Shown: positions 55,059 through 62,793 of the stretch, one piece after another
Layout of the letters: the number at the start of each line of letters is the position of its first letter
How positions within the stretch are numbered: position 1 is the stretch's first letter
Origin: an uncultured Burkholderiaceae bacterium
GTDB taxonomy: Bacteria; Pseudomonadota; Gammaproteobacteria; Burkholderiales; Burkholderiaceae
NCBI GenBank assembly: GCA_937871985.1
Contig: CALMPB010000327.1
Span: forward strand, 25,784 to 89,783
Length of the DNA stretch: 64,000 nucleotides
Reading direction: 5' to 3'
Translations under genes and position numbers: made by a program
The notes under the pieces: model-generated
What the model was told of the DNA's origin: nothing
The model's input: only the letters and a program-made list of their open reading frames with translations
Databases searched by the model: none

Positions 55059-55537
55059 TTTCGACGGTGCTCCACGACATGCGCGATGGCATCCACAATA
55101 GCGTGATAGCCCGTACACCGGCAAAAGTTGCCCGACAGCTCTTCGCGGATTTCATCGCGGTTGACCGCCCGGCCTGATTTGACCAGTTCAAGCCCCGTCA
55201 TCAACATGCCGGACGTGCAATACCCGCACTGCAAGGCATTGCGCTCTACAAAAGCCTGTTGCAGCTCGGCCGCTTCGCCACTAAGGGTAATGCCCTCTAT
55301 CGTGTCCACCACACAGCTATCGGCCTGAACCGCAAACATTAGGCAGCCGCGCACCACCACACCATCTACCCGCACATTGCAAGCGCCACAAACGCCGGCC
55401 TCGCATCCTACATGCGACCCAGTCAGGCCCACATCATGGCGCAGAAAATCAACCAGATTGCGGCGGACAGGCACACTGAAAGTGCCTCGTTCGCCGTTGA
55501 TCGTCAGCGTTATTTCCGCCACTTGATTAAATTGCAT
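55055..55537 (-). CDS. molybdenum hydroxylase [2Fe-2S] small subunit (CoxS-like)
   Basis: The 160-residue subunit has two [2Fe-2S] clusters: CEAGVCGACNVRV...C in the ferredoxin-like domain and CGYCTSGM...CRCTGYH in the helical domain. This is the classic CoxS/XdhC-small layout; it passes electrons from the Mo centre to the FAD subunit. It overlaps the medium subunit gene by 11 bases and the large by four, forming one tightly coupled operon. Confidence 0.95.
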   Translation of the reverse strand: MQFNQVAEITLTINGERGTFSVPVRRNLVDFLRHDVGLTGSHVGCEAGVCGACNVRVDGVVVRGCLMFAVQADSCVVDTIEGITLSGEAAELQQAFVERNALQCGYCTSGMLMTGLELVKSGRAVNRDEIREELSGNFCRCTGYHAIVDAIAHVVEHRRK

Positions 55538-56408
55538 CGCCCGACTCCTGAAACACGCCCCACAACACTCGCCTGGCCAAGGCAGCCGTCTGATGCCGCT
55601 TTATTTCGATCTCGGCAATCTCATCGGGGTCTAGCTCGCCGGCAATGACCATTGCCAGATCGTGCGCCAGTTGCGGTGTCGGTTGCCGACCCTGCCCCAA
55701 GGCTCCGGCCTTTTCCGATAAGCGCGGCACAGGCCCGGCGCCAAATGTAACGACATCCAAGTGATTGATCAGGCCATCGGCAATATGACAGACAACGGAA
55801 ATGCCGACCAGCGCGAAATCGCCGTGCCGGCGGCTAAGCTCGCTGAATCCCGTCAGCACATCGGGCTTATGGCATGGCCAGCGCACTTCGACCAGCAACT
55901 CGTCCTCGTTGCGGGCCGTATCATAAAGCCCGAAGAAGAACTCGCGGGCAGGCACTATACGTATACCCTCGTTTCGGCTTTGCAGCACCAGCGTAGCATT
56001 CAAGGCAACCGCGCATGCGGGCATCTCGGCCGATGGATCGGCCAGCGCCAGACTGCCGCAACAGGTTCCGCGATTACGTATGGCCGGATGCGCCACGTAT
56101 TGCATTGCCTTGTGCACCAAAGGAACGTGCTGCGCAATAAGGTTCGAGGCTGCAACCTGTGCATGCCGAACCAGGGCGCCAACCCTTATGTAACTATCGC
56201 TGCCATTACTGGAAAGTGAAATGCCTTCAAGCTCTTTGACCCGGTTGATATCGATAATCAGCTCTGCCGACGACAACCGCAGATTCATAGCGGGGACAAG
56301 ACTTTGCCCCCCCGCCAAAATGCGAGCCTCAGACCCATGGCTTTGCAGCAGCTCACAAACTTCGTCAACCGTGCCGGGGCGGCAGTACTGAAAATCGGGG
56401 GCCTTCAT
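55527..56408 (-). CDS. molybdenum hydroxylase FAD medium subunit (CoxM-like)
   Basis: The 293-residue FAD-binding subunit has ARILAGGQSLVPAMNLRL (pyrophosphate loop; residues 30-47) and RNRGTCCGSLALADPSAEMP (second FAD loop; the usual TIGG is CCGS here). The C-terminal CoxM-type domain follows. It transfers electrons to an external acceptor. It is preceded by the binding-protein gene (18 bases) and overlaps the small subunit gene. Order M-S-L is that of many Mo hydroxylases. Confidence 0.92.
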   Translation of the reverse strand: MKAPDFQYCRPGTVDEVCELLQSHGSEARILAGGQSLVPAMNLRLSSAELIIDINRVKELEGISLSSNGSDSYIRVGALVRHAQVAASNLIAQHVPLVHKAMQYVAHPAIRNRGTCCGSLALADPSAEMPACAVALNATLVLQSRNEGIRIVPAREFFFGLYDTARNEDELLVEVRWPCHKPDVLTGFSELSRRHGDFALVGISVVCHIADGLINHLDVVTFGAGPVPRLSEKAGALGQGRQPTPQLAHDLAMVIAGELDPDEIAEIEIKRHQTAALARRVLWGVFQESGDAI

Positions 56409-56426
56409 GCCTGATTGATTCCTTGT

Positions 56427-57602
56427 TTACAGCGGACACAACTTAGCATAGGCATCTACGTGCTCTTTCAGCGGCGTGGCGATAAGTTTGCTTTGAAATT
56501 TGCCTTGATTTTCCGTGATCTCAAAAGCGTAGTAATTTTGGATGGGGAAATTATTGTTGTTGAACCGGAACGGGCCGCGCACCGAATCGATTCGCGCGCC
56601 GGCATCGTGCACGGCCTTGGCGAACGCCGCACGGTCGTCGACCTTTCCAGCCACCTTGGCCACAGCCACATCGAGAATGGCTGCCGCATCATATCCATTT
56701 GCAGCATAAGCGCTGGGCAGACGTTTGTATTTTTCCTGGAAGGCCTTGATGAACTTTTTGTTGGCGGGATTATCCAGCGTCGCAGCCCACATATTGCCGC
56801 TTACCACGCCCACCGCCGCATCTCGAAGCGCCGGAAGATTGGCGCCGTCCACCGTAAAAGTGGAATACACCGGCAGCTTGCCGATAACACCCGCTTGGCT
56901 AAGCTGCTTCGTAAAATTTACCCCCATACCACCGGTATAAAACATAAAAAGGGCGTCGGCACCGGAATTCTGCAACTGGGTGATCTCGGCCGAATAGTCT
57001 GTTTGGCCCACTTGGGTATAGATCTCGGCAGCAATCTTGCCCTTGTAAAAACGCTTGAAGCCCACCAGCATATCTTTACCGGCCTGATAATTGGACGTCA
57101 TCAAATAAACATTCTTATAGCCGCGGTCTTGCATCAGCTTGCCAATGGCTTCACCAAAACCATCATTTTGAAACGACACCGAAAACACATTGGCGCCACA
57201 GTCGGCACCCGCCATCTGAGAAGGACCCGCACCAGTTGCGATGGCCACGACGCCAGACTCTTTAAGACGGGGTAAATTGGCAACCACAATATTCGAATAA
57301 CCCAACCCCACCAACGCATCCACGTGATCGCGTTGAATGAACTGACGCACAATCTGCATGCCCACTTCCGGCTTCAACTGATCATCGGCGGTAAGGACTT
57401 TGACCTTTTCTCCGCCCAGCTTGCCACCACGCATTGCGACGCCCAGCAAAAACCCATCCAATTGATCCTGCCCCACTACAGCCTGAGATCCAGACAACGG
57501 GCCTGAAAACCCAACTGTCAATTCGGCCATCGCCGCCGTGGACATCATCAGTACACCAGAAACAGCTGCAATCACTTGTTTGGAGAATTTCCACGTTGTC
57601 AT
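56427..57602 (-). CDS. branched-chain-amino-acid-type ABC substrate-binding protein
   Basis: The 391-residue periplasmic binding protein has a signal peptide (cleaved near MSTAAMA) and the LivJ-like sequence LTVGFSGPLSGSQAVVGQDQ, later YLMTSNYQAGKDMLVGFKRF. No permease or ATPase genes accompany it. Being inside the Mo-hydroxylase operon, it likely captures the substrate (an aromatic acid or heterocycle) for an importer encoded elsewhere. It is not close in sequence to the binding protein at 40645-41775. Confidence 0.87.
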   Translation of the reverse strand: MTTWKFSKQVIAAVSGVLMMSTAAMAELTVGFSGPLSGSQAVVGQDQLDGFLLGVAMRGGKLGGEKVKVLTADDQLKPEVGMQIVRQFIQRDHVDALVGLGYSNIVVANLPRLKESGVVAIATGAGPSQMAGADCGANVFSVSFQNDGFGEAIGKLMQDRGYKNVYLMTSNYQAGKDMLVGFKRFYKGKIAAEIYTQVGQTDYSAEITQLQNSGADALFMFYTGGMGVNFTKQLSQAGVIGKLPVYSTFTVDGANLPALRDAAVGVVSGNMWAATLDNPANKKFIKAFQEKYKRLPSAYAANGYDAAAILDVAVAKVAGKVDDRAAFAKAVHDAGARIDSVRGPFRFNNNNFPIQNYYAFEITENQGKFQSKLIATPLKEHVDAYAKLCPL

Positions 57603-57653
57603 GCGAGTTCCTTTCTTGGAGGATGGTTAGTGAAGCAAATTACCGCATCTTGG

Positions 57654-58115
57654 CTAAGTCCTCTCTGTATCCACCAAAAAGGACGAAGTGAATTTGTCGA
57701 AAAAATCATCAGCCATTTTTTTTGCCGCGCTGTCGATCAAGCGCGAGCCAAGCTGCGCCAGCTTGCCCCCTACCTGGGCCGCCGCGCTGTAGCAAAGCAG
57801 AGTTTGGTTTTCTTCGGCCTGCGGCTGCAGGTGAACACTGGCGGAGCCCTTGGCAAAACCGGCGACTCCACCCTGGCCCTCAAAGCGTATGGTGTACCCA
57901 GTGGGTTCTTTGATGTCCAACAGCGATAGCTGCCCTTTGAACTTTGCGTTCACCGGCCCCACCTTGACCGTCATGGCCACGTCATAGACGTCGGACTCTT
58001 TTTCTTCAATACGTTCACAACCCGCAATGCAGGTTCGCAACGTCTCCAAATCATTCAAGGCTTTCCAAACAGCTTCTGCAGGGGCTGCTATGAGCCGTTC
58101 GCTGGACATTTCCAT
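57654..58115 (-). CDS. CoxG-like SRPBCC-family protein
   Basis: The 153-residue protein has the SRPBCC start MEMSSERLIAAPAEAVWKAL and the CoxG pattern AGCERIEEKESDVYDVAMTV, VGPVNAKFKGQLSLLDIKEP. In CO dehydrogenase operons CoxG anchors the enzyme to the membrane by its C-terminus; the C-terminal hydrophobic anchor is not evident here. It is the first gene of the Mo-hydroxylase operon. Confidence 0.86.
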   Translation of the reverse strand: MEMSSERLIAAPAEAVWKALNDLETLRTCIAGCERIEEKESDVYDVAMTVKVGPVNAKFKGQLSLLDIKEPTGYTIRFEGQGGVAGFAKGSASVHLQPQAEENQTLLCYSAAAQVGGKLAQLGSRLIDSAAKKMADDFFDKFTSSFLVDTERT

Positions 58116-58293
58116 GGCTTTTTTACACCTTCATCCGTTTGAAAAAGCTATTTTTCACGCTTCAAAAATAAATCACATACTGGATTCAACGGAATTCGCT
58201 GTCAACGATCTAACGAGGTAAAAGAGCCGAGAGGCATCAGTAGTTACCCTGAAACAGGCCCTGTTTTTCGGGATATCCCTAGTTTTTTGGATC

Positions 58294-58315
58294 AAAAAGA
58301 GGGCCCTTTGAGGGC
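58294..58315 (-). terminator. weak terminator downstream of the TetR gene
   Basis: On the minus strand GCCCT (58315-58311) and AGGGC (58307-58303) form a five-base stem followed by CCTCTTTTTG. It lies 35 bases after the TetR stop. The 234 bases between TetR and the CoxG-like gene are otherwise AT-rich and must hold the promoter of the Mo-hydroxylase operon; no clear elements were identified. Confidence 0.45.
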
Positions 58316-58349
58316 ATTTCATGCCGCTCGCAAGCGGGAAAAATGAATG

Positions 58350-58949
58350 TTACTTTTCCGCAGGGGCGCCGCTCGGCTCGCTCCCCAGGAGCAGCTCACT
58401 CAGGAGGTCGGCGGTTGCCGAAATATCGCGCAGATCGTGCAGCCGGCTATTAATGGCGTATCCGTCGAAGGCCATCCAGATCATGTGCGACAGCAGCCCG
58501 TCCCGCAACAGATAATGACGATCTTCGGGCAGAATCTCTTTAAGCAGTCCAGTCAGGAAAACCTCAACGTCTTCCAGCAGATTGTCTTGCTTTCCCGAGT
58601 CTGCGGACGAGGCGGGCAGCGCCTCCATCAGGGTGTTGGCAAAAGAATGATCCGCCGCCGGAATATCGGCCCAAAGGCCGGTAAACAGGCGGCGCAGGCG
58701 CATTGCCGGCGAACGCATCTTCCTGACCGAATCGGCTAGATTGCTTAACTGCTTTTCTTGCCACGGCCGATACAGGGCATACAGTATCGCCAGTTTCGAA
58801 TCAAAGTACACATATAGCGTGCCGATATTGACTTCGGCCTGGCGGGCAACCTCGGCCATTGTGGTGGTCGTGTAACCATTGCGGCAGAACAAGTCGAACG
58901 CAGACGCCAATATGGCTTCTCTTACCTGGCTTTTCTTTGTTTGGGCCAT
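58350..58949 (-). CDS. TetR-family regulator
   Basis: The 199-residue regulator has an N-terminal TetR helix-turn-helix (AILASAFDLFCRNGYTTTTM, AEVARQAEVNIGTLYVYFDS) and a helical C-terminal domain. It starts at ATG 58949 and is divergent from the Rieske alpha gene. It therefore sits between both arms of the block and is the likely repressor of one or both. A perfect 11-base palindrome between the -35 and -10 of the alpha promoter is a candidate operator. Confidence 0.88.
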   Translation of the reverse strand: MAQTKKSQVREAILASAFDLFCRNGYTTTTMAEVARQAEVNIGTLYVYFDSKLAILYALYRPWQEKQLSNLADSVRKMRSPAMRLRRLFTGLWADIPAADHSFANTLMEALPASSADSGKQDNLLEDVEVFLTGLLKEILPEDRHYLLRDGLLSHMIWMAFDGYAINSRLHDLRDISATADLLSELLLGSEPSGAPAEK

Positions 58950-59064
58950 TTGCCTTGCCTTCCTTTTATCCGTTCGGCCAACACGTTGCCGCCCCAAGCA
59001 GCGCCAACGCCCCATTCTACCTTGCGCCGGATTGGTGTTTTCACGTACTCGCGCCCAAATTCCA

Positions 59065-59093
59065 TTGACACCCCTTGGTTTTCAAAACAGAAT
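59065..59093 (+). promoter_or_regulatory. candidate promoter and TetR operator of the Rieske-enolase operon
   Basis: TTGACA (59065-59070), a 17-base spacer and CAGAAT (59088-59093; four of six -10 bases) form a sigma-70 candidate. The palindrome GTTTTCAAAAC (59078-59088) lies in the spacer, where a bound repressor would block polymerase. Confidence 0.55.
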
Positions 59094-59127
59094 ATTACTT
59101 ATTATTAAAGAACGGCGGGAGAATCAA

Positions 59128-60447
59128 ATGACGCTCAGTGCCGACACCATCAAAGGGCTGGTAACACCTTTTGCCGTCCATAAAAGTGTCTATACCGATC
59201 AAGCCATTTTCGACATGGAAATGGAACGCATATTCGGCACGGTCTGGCTTTATGTCGCGCATGAAAGCCAATTGCATGCCGCAGGCGACTTCGTAAGGGC
59301 TCGTCTTGGCACACAAGATTACCTTGTTACCCGCAGCGAAAACGGACAAATCAATGTCTTGCAGAATCGCTGTACGCACAGGGGCGCCACCCTTTGCAAC
59401 GAGCTCCGGGGCAAGGCTTCGCGCATGGTGTGCGGCTACCATCAATGGATGTTCGACCTGGAAGGCAAGCTACGGGGCGTTCCTCATCGCCAAAGTTACC
59501 CTGAAGGTTTCGATCTGGAAGCCCCTCAAAACGCACTTAAACAGGCGCCACGCGTTGCCAGCTATCGCGGCTTCGTCTTCGCAAGCTTAAGCCAGCACGG
59601 GCCGTCGCTTGAAGACTTTCTGGGTCCTATGCGTGGAGCCATCGACAATCTGGTCGATCGTTCGCCAGTGGGACGGATCGAATTGTGCGATACCTCTTTC
59701 CGGCTGGAGTTCAAGGCCAACTGGAAGGTGCACCATGAAAACGCCAACGACACCATACATCCAGGCGTGGTTCACAGCTCTTCGGTAATGACCGCGCGCC
59801 AGCACCGCTCCGAACCAACTTCATTCGACGACGGACAAACCCAGGAAATGCTTCAGGGCAATGCCTTTAGCAAGAAGGAGTGGGAAGGCATCGAACTGGT
59901 GGCCCTGCCCGGCGGTCACAGCTATATGGACGGTATCTACCGAAGCCGCCTGCTTGCCCGCAAAGAGTCCGACCCTGTGCGCGACGAATACGAAGCGATC
60001 ATGGAAGAGGCATATGGCAAAGATCGCGCCAGCAGCATCCTGCAGCTTGATCGCTTCAACAACCTAATCTACCCCAACCTAAGCATCAACGCCCAGTACC
60101 ACCAATTGCGTGTGGTGTATCCCGTGGCGCCAGACCGCACCCTCGTCGTCTCATCATGTTTCCGGCTGGAGGGCGCGCCCGAACAGATATTCCATAGGGC
60201 CGTTCGCTTTCTAAGCAATCTCAGCTCACCCGCATCCATGATCTACGGTGACGACGCCACAATTTTCGAGCGCTGCAATACCGGTCTTCAGGGTAGCGAC
60301 AACAGCGCTTGGATCGACATGAGCCGCGGCGCCGACCTTGACAAACCGCTACCCGAGGGCGGAACTATTTCTGCCGCGTCCGAATCTCCGATAAGGTCGC
60401 AGTTTCAGGCCTGGCTGGGGTACATGACCGAAGAGGCGCAAGCATGA
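59128..60447 (+). CDS. Rieske ring-hydroxylating oxygenase, alpha subunit (second)
   Basis: The 439-residue subunit has the Rieske motif CTHRGATLC...CGYH (C82, H84, C102, H105) and the catalytic iron site NDTIHPGVVH (D208, H211, H216). It differs strongly from the alpha subunit at 38307-39668, so the two are not recent duplicates. ATG 59128 has GGGAGA upstream. The beta gene overlaps by ATGA. No reductase or ferredoxin gene is in the block. Confidence 0.93.
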   Translation: MTLSADTIKGLVTPFAVHKSVYTDQAIFDMEMERIFGTVWLYVAHESQLHAAGDFVRARLGTQDYLVTRSENGQINVLQNRCTHRGATLCNELRGKASRMVCGYHQWMFDLEGKLRGVPHRQSYPEGFDLEAPQNALKQAPRVASYRGFVFASLSQHGPSLEDFLGPMRGAIDNLVDRSPVGRIELCDTSFRLEFKANWKVHHENANDTIHPGVVHSSSVMTARQHRSEPTSFDDGQTQEMLQGNAFSKKEWEGIELVALPGGHSYMDGIYRSRLLARKESDPVRDEYEAIMEEAYGKDRASSILQLDRFNNLIYPNLSINAQYHQLRVVYPVAPDRTLVVSSCFRLEGAPEQIFHRAVRFLSNLSSPASMIYGDDATIFERCNTGLQGSDNSAWIDMSRGADLDKPLPEGGTISAASESPIRSQFQAWLGYMTEEAQA

Positions 60448-60962
60448 ACGACGTCACCACCCACCCCTTCAAAAACCAGATCTCCGACCGCACACTCGTC
60501 GAAGTTCAGCAGTTTCTATACGGCGAGGCACGGCTGTTGGATCAAAGCCGCTTTGCCGAATGGCTTGACCTGTTCGCCGACGATGCAATCTACTGGATAC
60601 CAGCCACGCGCAACCAGGCAGACCCGTTGAATACGCCCTCTATCATCTACGACAACAAAGATCTTCTTTCCATGCGCGTCCACCGTCTGGCCGACCCTCG
60701 CACCTATCAGACCATGGCGCCGCCCCATACGACACGCATGACCGGCAACATCATACTCTGCCAAGATCAAACCCAGGGCGACACAATCACGGTGTACTCC
60801 ACCACCTTCGTGCACGAATGCCGCGAAGAGATGCGAAGGCTGTTCTCGGCTCAATGCACCCACGTGCTACGCCGTGGCAGCGACGGATTGAAGATCGTCT
60901 CCAAACGAGTGGATCTTGTCGATTGCGATACAGTCCATAGCGCGTTCATGAGCCTTATGTAA
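60444..60962 (+). CDS. Rieske ring-hydroxylating oxygenase, beta subunit (second)
   Basis: The 172-residue beta subunit has LVEVQQFLYGEARLLDQSRF at the start, then the FADDAIYWIPA and STTFVHECREEMRRLFSA strands typical of SnoaL-fold beta subunits. It overlaps the alpha stop by four bases. It supports alpha assembly. Confidence 0.9.
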   Translation: MNDVTTHPFKNQISDRTLVEVQQFLYGEARLLDQSRFAEWLDLFADDAIYWIPATRNQADPLNTPSIIYDNKDLLSMRVHRLADPRTYQTMAPPHTTRMTGNIILCQDQTQGDTITVYSTTFVHECREEMRRLFSAQCTHVLRRGSDGLKIVSKRVDLVDCDTVHSAFMSLM

Positions 60963-60995
60963 GTATTGAACGGTACGTAGCAAACAGGCAATTGC

Positions 60996-62165
60996 ATGGC
61001 ACGTATAACCAAGATCATTGAACAAACTGTCAGCCTATCATCGGGCATGAGCAATGCCGGCATCAGCTTCGACACCATGACGGCCAGTGCCGTTGTCATG
61101 GTGTCCGACGTCATGCGTGGCGGCAAACCGCTAGTGGGCCTGGCTTTTGATTCCATTGGGCGTTACAGTCATGGTGCGCTGCTTCACGAGCGCTTCATTC
61201 CCCGCATAATGAATGCCGCGCCCGAGAGTTATTGCGTCGAGTCGGGTACCGGCATCGACCCATTCAAGCTCTGGACTGTCATGATGGCCAATGAAAAAGC
61301 CGGAGGACATGGCGAACGTGCCGGCGCAGTCGGGCTGCTTGACTCCGCCGCTTGGGATCTACAATCCAAAATCGAACAAAAACCATTGTGGGCGCTGCTG
61401 AACGAGCGTTTTCCAGGTGCCCGACAACCATCGCGTACCCCAGTTTATGCCAGCGGCGGCCACTACCGTCCCGGCGTCGGCCCCGAAGGCCTTGCCGCAG
61501 AAATCGTCGGCTACCGGCAACAAGGCTACACCCGGTTCAAGATCAAGACGGGGGGGCTAAACATTCCCGAAGATCAACAACGCATCGAAGCGGCCATTCG
61601 AGTCTTAGGCAACAACGCATCGGCCTTGTCTGTCGATTTCAATGCATGCCTTTCGGAACACAATGCCCTGCAATGGCTGGAAGCAATGCAACCGTACGGC
61701 CTGGCCTGGCTTGAAGAGCCGGTCGACCCGCTGGATTATCAATTACTGGCACAGCTTGCGAAACACTCTCAAACGCCCCTCTCGACCGGTGAGAACCTGT
61801 TTTCGATTGCCGACACACGCAACCTGCTGCGCCACGGGGGGTTGCGGCCACAGCACGATTTCCTGAACATCGATATCTCGCTTAGCTACGGCATTGTCGA
61901 ATACACCCGCATTCTTGACCTGCTGAATAGATCGGGCTGGAAGCCAAGCGCCTGCATACCGCATGCCGGCCACCTGCTATCGGCTCATGTCGCAGCGGGA
62001 TTGGGACTGGGCGGCCATGAAACAGCACCCGCCCATTCCGTGCTCGGCCCATTTCCGCAAGACTACCGTCTTGTGGAAGGCCATCTTCAACTCAGCGACA
62101 GGCCCGGCACTGGGCTGGAAGCTATGCCCGGACTACAACGCGTCTTCCAGGAAATGCTTCCATGA
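60996..62165 (+). CDS. enolase-superfamily dehydratase, D-tartrate dehydratase-like
   Basis: The 389-residue enzyme of the mandelate racemase subgroup closely resembles D(-)-tartrate dehydratase (TarD, 389 residues). Catalytic residues align one for one: K182-x-K184 in FKIKTGG, metal ligands D214, E240/E241 and E266 (VDFN, WLEEP, TGENLF) and H323 in IPHAGH. Conserved stretches such as ANEKAGGHGERAG are shared. It would remove water from a hydroxy acid; linked to a Rieske oxygenase, the substrate may be a cis-dihydrodiol carboxylate or ring-derived hydroxy acid rather than tartrate. It is 34 bases after the beta gene. Confidence 0.88.
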   Translation: MARITKIIEQTVSLSSGMSNAGISFDTMTASAVVMVSDVMRGGKPLVGLAFDSIGRYSHGALLHERFIPRIMNAAPESYCVESGTGIDPFKLWTVMMANEKAGGHGERAGAVGLLDSAAWDLQSKIEQKPLWALLNERFPGARQPSRTPVYASGGHYRPGVGPEGLAAEIVGYRQQGYTRFKIKTGGLNIPEDQQRIEAAIRVLGNNASALSVDFNACLSEHNALQWLEAMQPYGLAWLEEPVDPLDYQLLAQLAKHSQTPLSTGENLFSIADTRNLLRHGGLRPQHDFLNIDISLSYGIVEYTRILDLLNRSGWKPSACIPHAGHLLSAHVAAGLGLGGHETAPAHSVLGPFPQDYRLVEGHLQLSDRPGTGLEAMPGLQRVFQEMLP

Positions 62166-62305
62166 CGACACGTATTTGCATTCGTTCACGTCAACCGTTT
62201 TACGTACTTACCCACGATGCAGCGTTGTGCTTACATGCAAACCCACTTGGAGCCTGCTCATGATACTGCGCCATTCCTACATGAAAACCTGCATAGGAGC
62301 CTGAT

Positions 62306-62713
62306 ATGGCCAAGTTAAGACATGTTGCGATTCAGGTGCCCGATCTGGAGGGTGCCGCTGCTTTTTACGAAAACGCGCTAGAGCTCGAACGAGTAGCCGA
62401 AGCGACATCTCCCATCGGCAACGCCGTCATGCTTTCCGACGGTACTGTCAACCTTACCTTGTTGAATTTCCCCAACGGTAAAGGGGGGCAAATAAACGGG
62501 CCGGATTGGGCAGGCATACACCACATCGGGTTCGTCGTCGACAACGAGGATGCGGCCGCCGAGAAAATCAAAGCCGAAGGCGGCACTTTCTTCTTGAAGA
62601 TTCCAGATACCTACCCCGGCGTCGATGCCGAGTCGAAATTCAAAGACCCTTTCGGCGTCGTCTTTGACGTCTCAGAGCACTCGTGGACAATAGTAAAGAA
62701 GCAGAAAACTTGA
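62306..62713 (+). CDS. VOC-family (glyoxalase/dioxygenase-like) protein
   Basis: The 135-residue protein has two beta-alpha-beta modules of the VOC fold: LRHVAIQVPDLEGAAAFYEN at the start and IHHIGFVVDNEDAAAEKIKA in the middle, with KDPFGVVFDVSE near the end. Metal-ligand His and Glu positions are H7, H72-73 and E129. Members include extradiol dioxygenases, glyoxalases and isomerases; the single short domain here does not settle which. It is the last gene of the block (140 bases after the enolase-like gene, no terminator between). Confidence 0.82.
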   Translation: MAKLRHVAIQVPDLEGAAAFYENALELERVAEATSPIGNAVMLSDGTVNLTLLNFPNGKGGQINGPDWAGIHHIGFVVDNEDAAAEKIKAEGGTFFLKIPDTYPGVDAESKFKDPFGVVFDVSEHSWTIVKKQKT

Positions 62714-62753
62714 AGATAAGTAGATAGCACGTAAGCGCTTGGAGCTCGGTTCA

Positions 62754-62787
62754 GCCCGTCGTTTCTGCATGCACGTCAACGACGGGC
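62754..62787. other. 10-base inverted repeat between convergent genes at the end of the low-GC block
   Basis: GCCCGTCGTT (62754-62763) and AACGACGGGC (62778-62787) with a 14-base loop. No T-run. It lies between the VOC gene and the convergent GST-like gene and may act as a weak bidirectional terminator. Confidence 0.45.
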
Positions 62788-62793
62788 GGCCGT

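Noticed and set aside
52677..58115. Form I or II CO dehydrogenase operon
   Set aside because: The large-subunit active loop is AYRAVGQP, lacking the form I (AYxCSFR) and form II (AYRGAGR) signatures, even though CoxS, M, L and CoxG-like genes are present.
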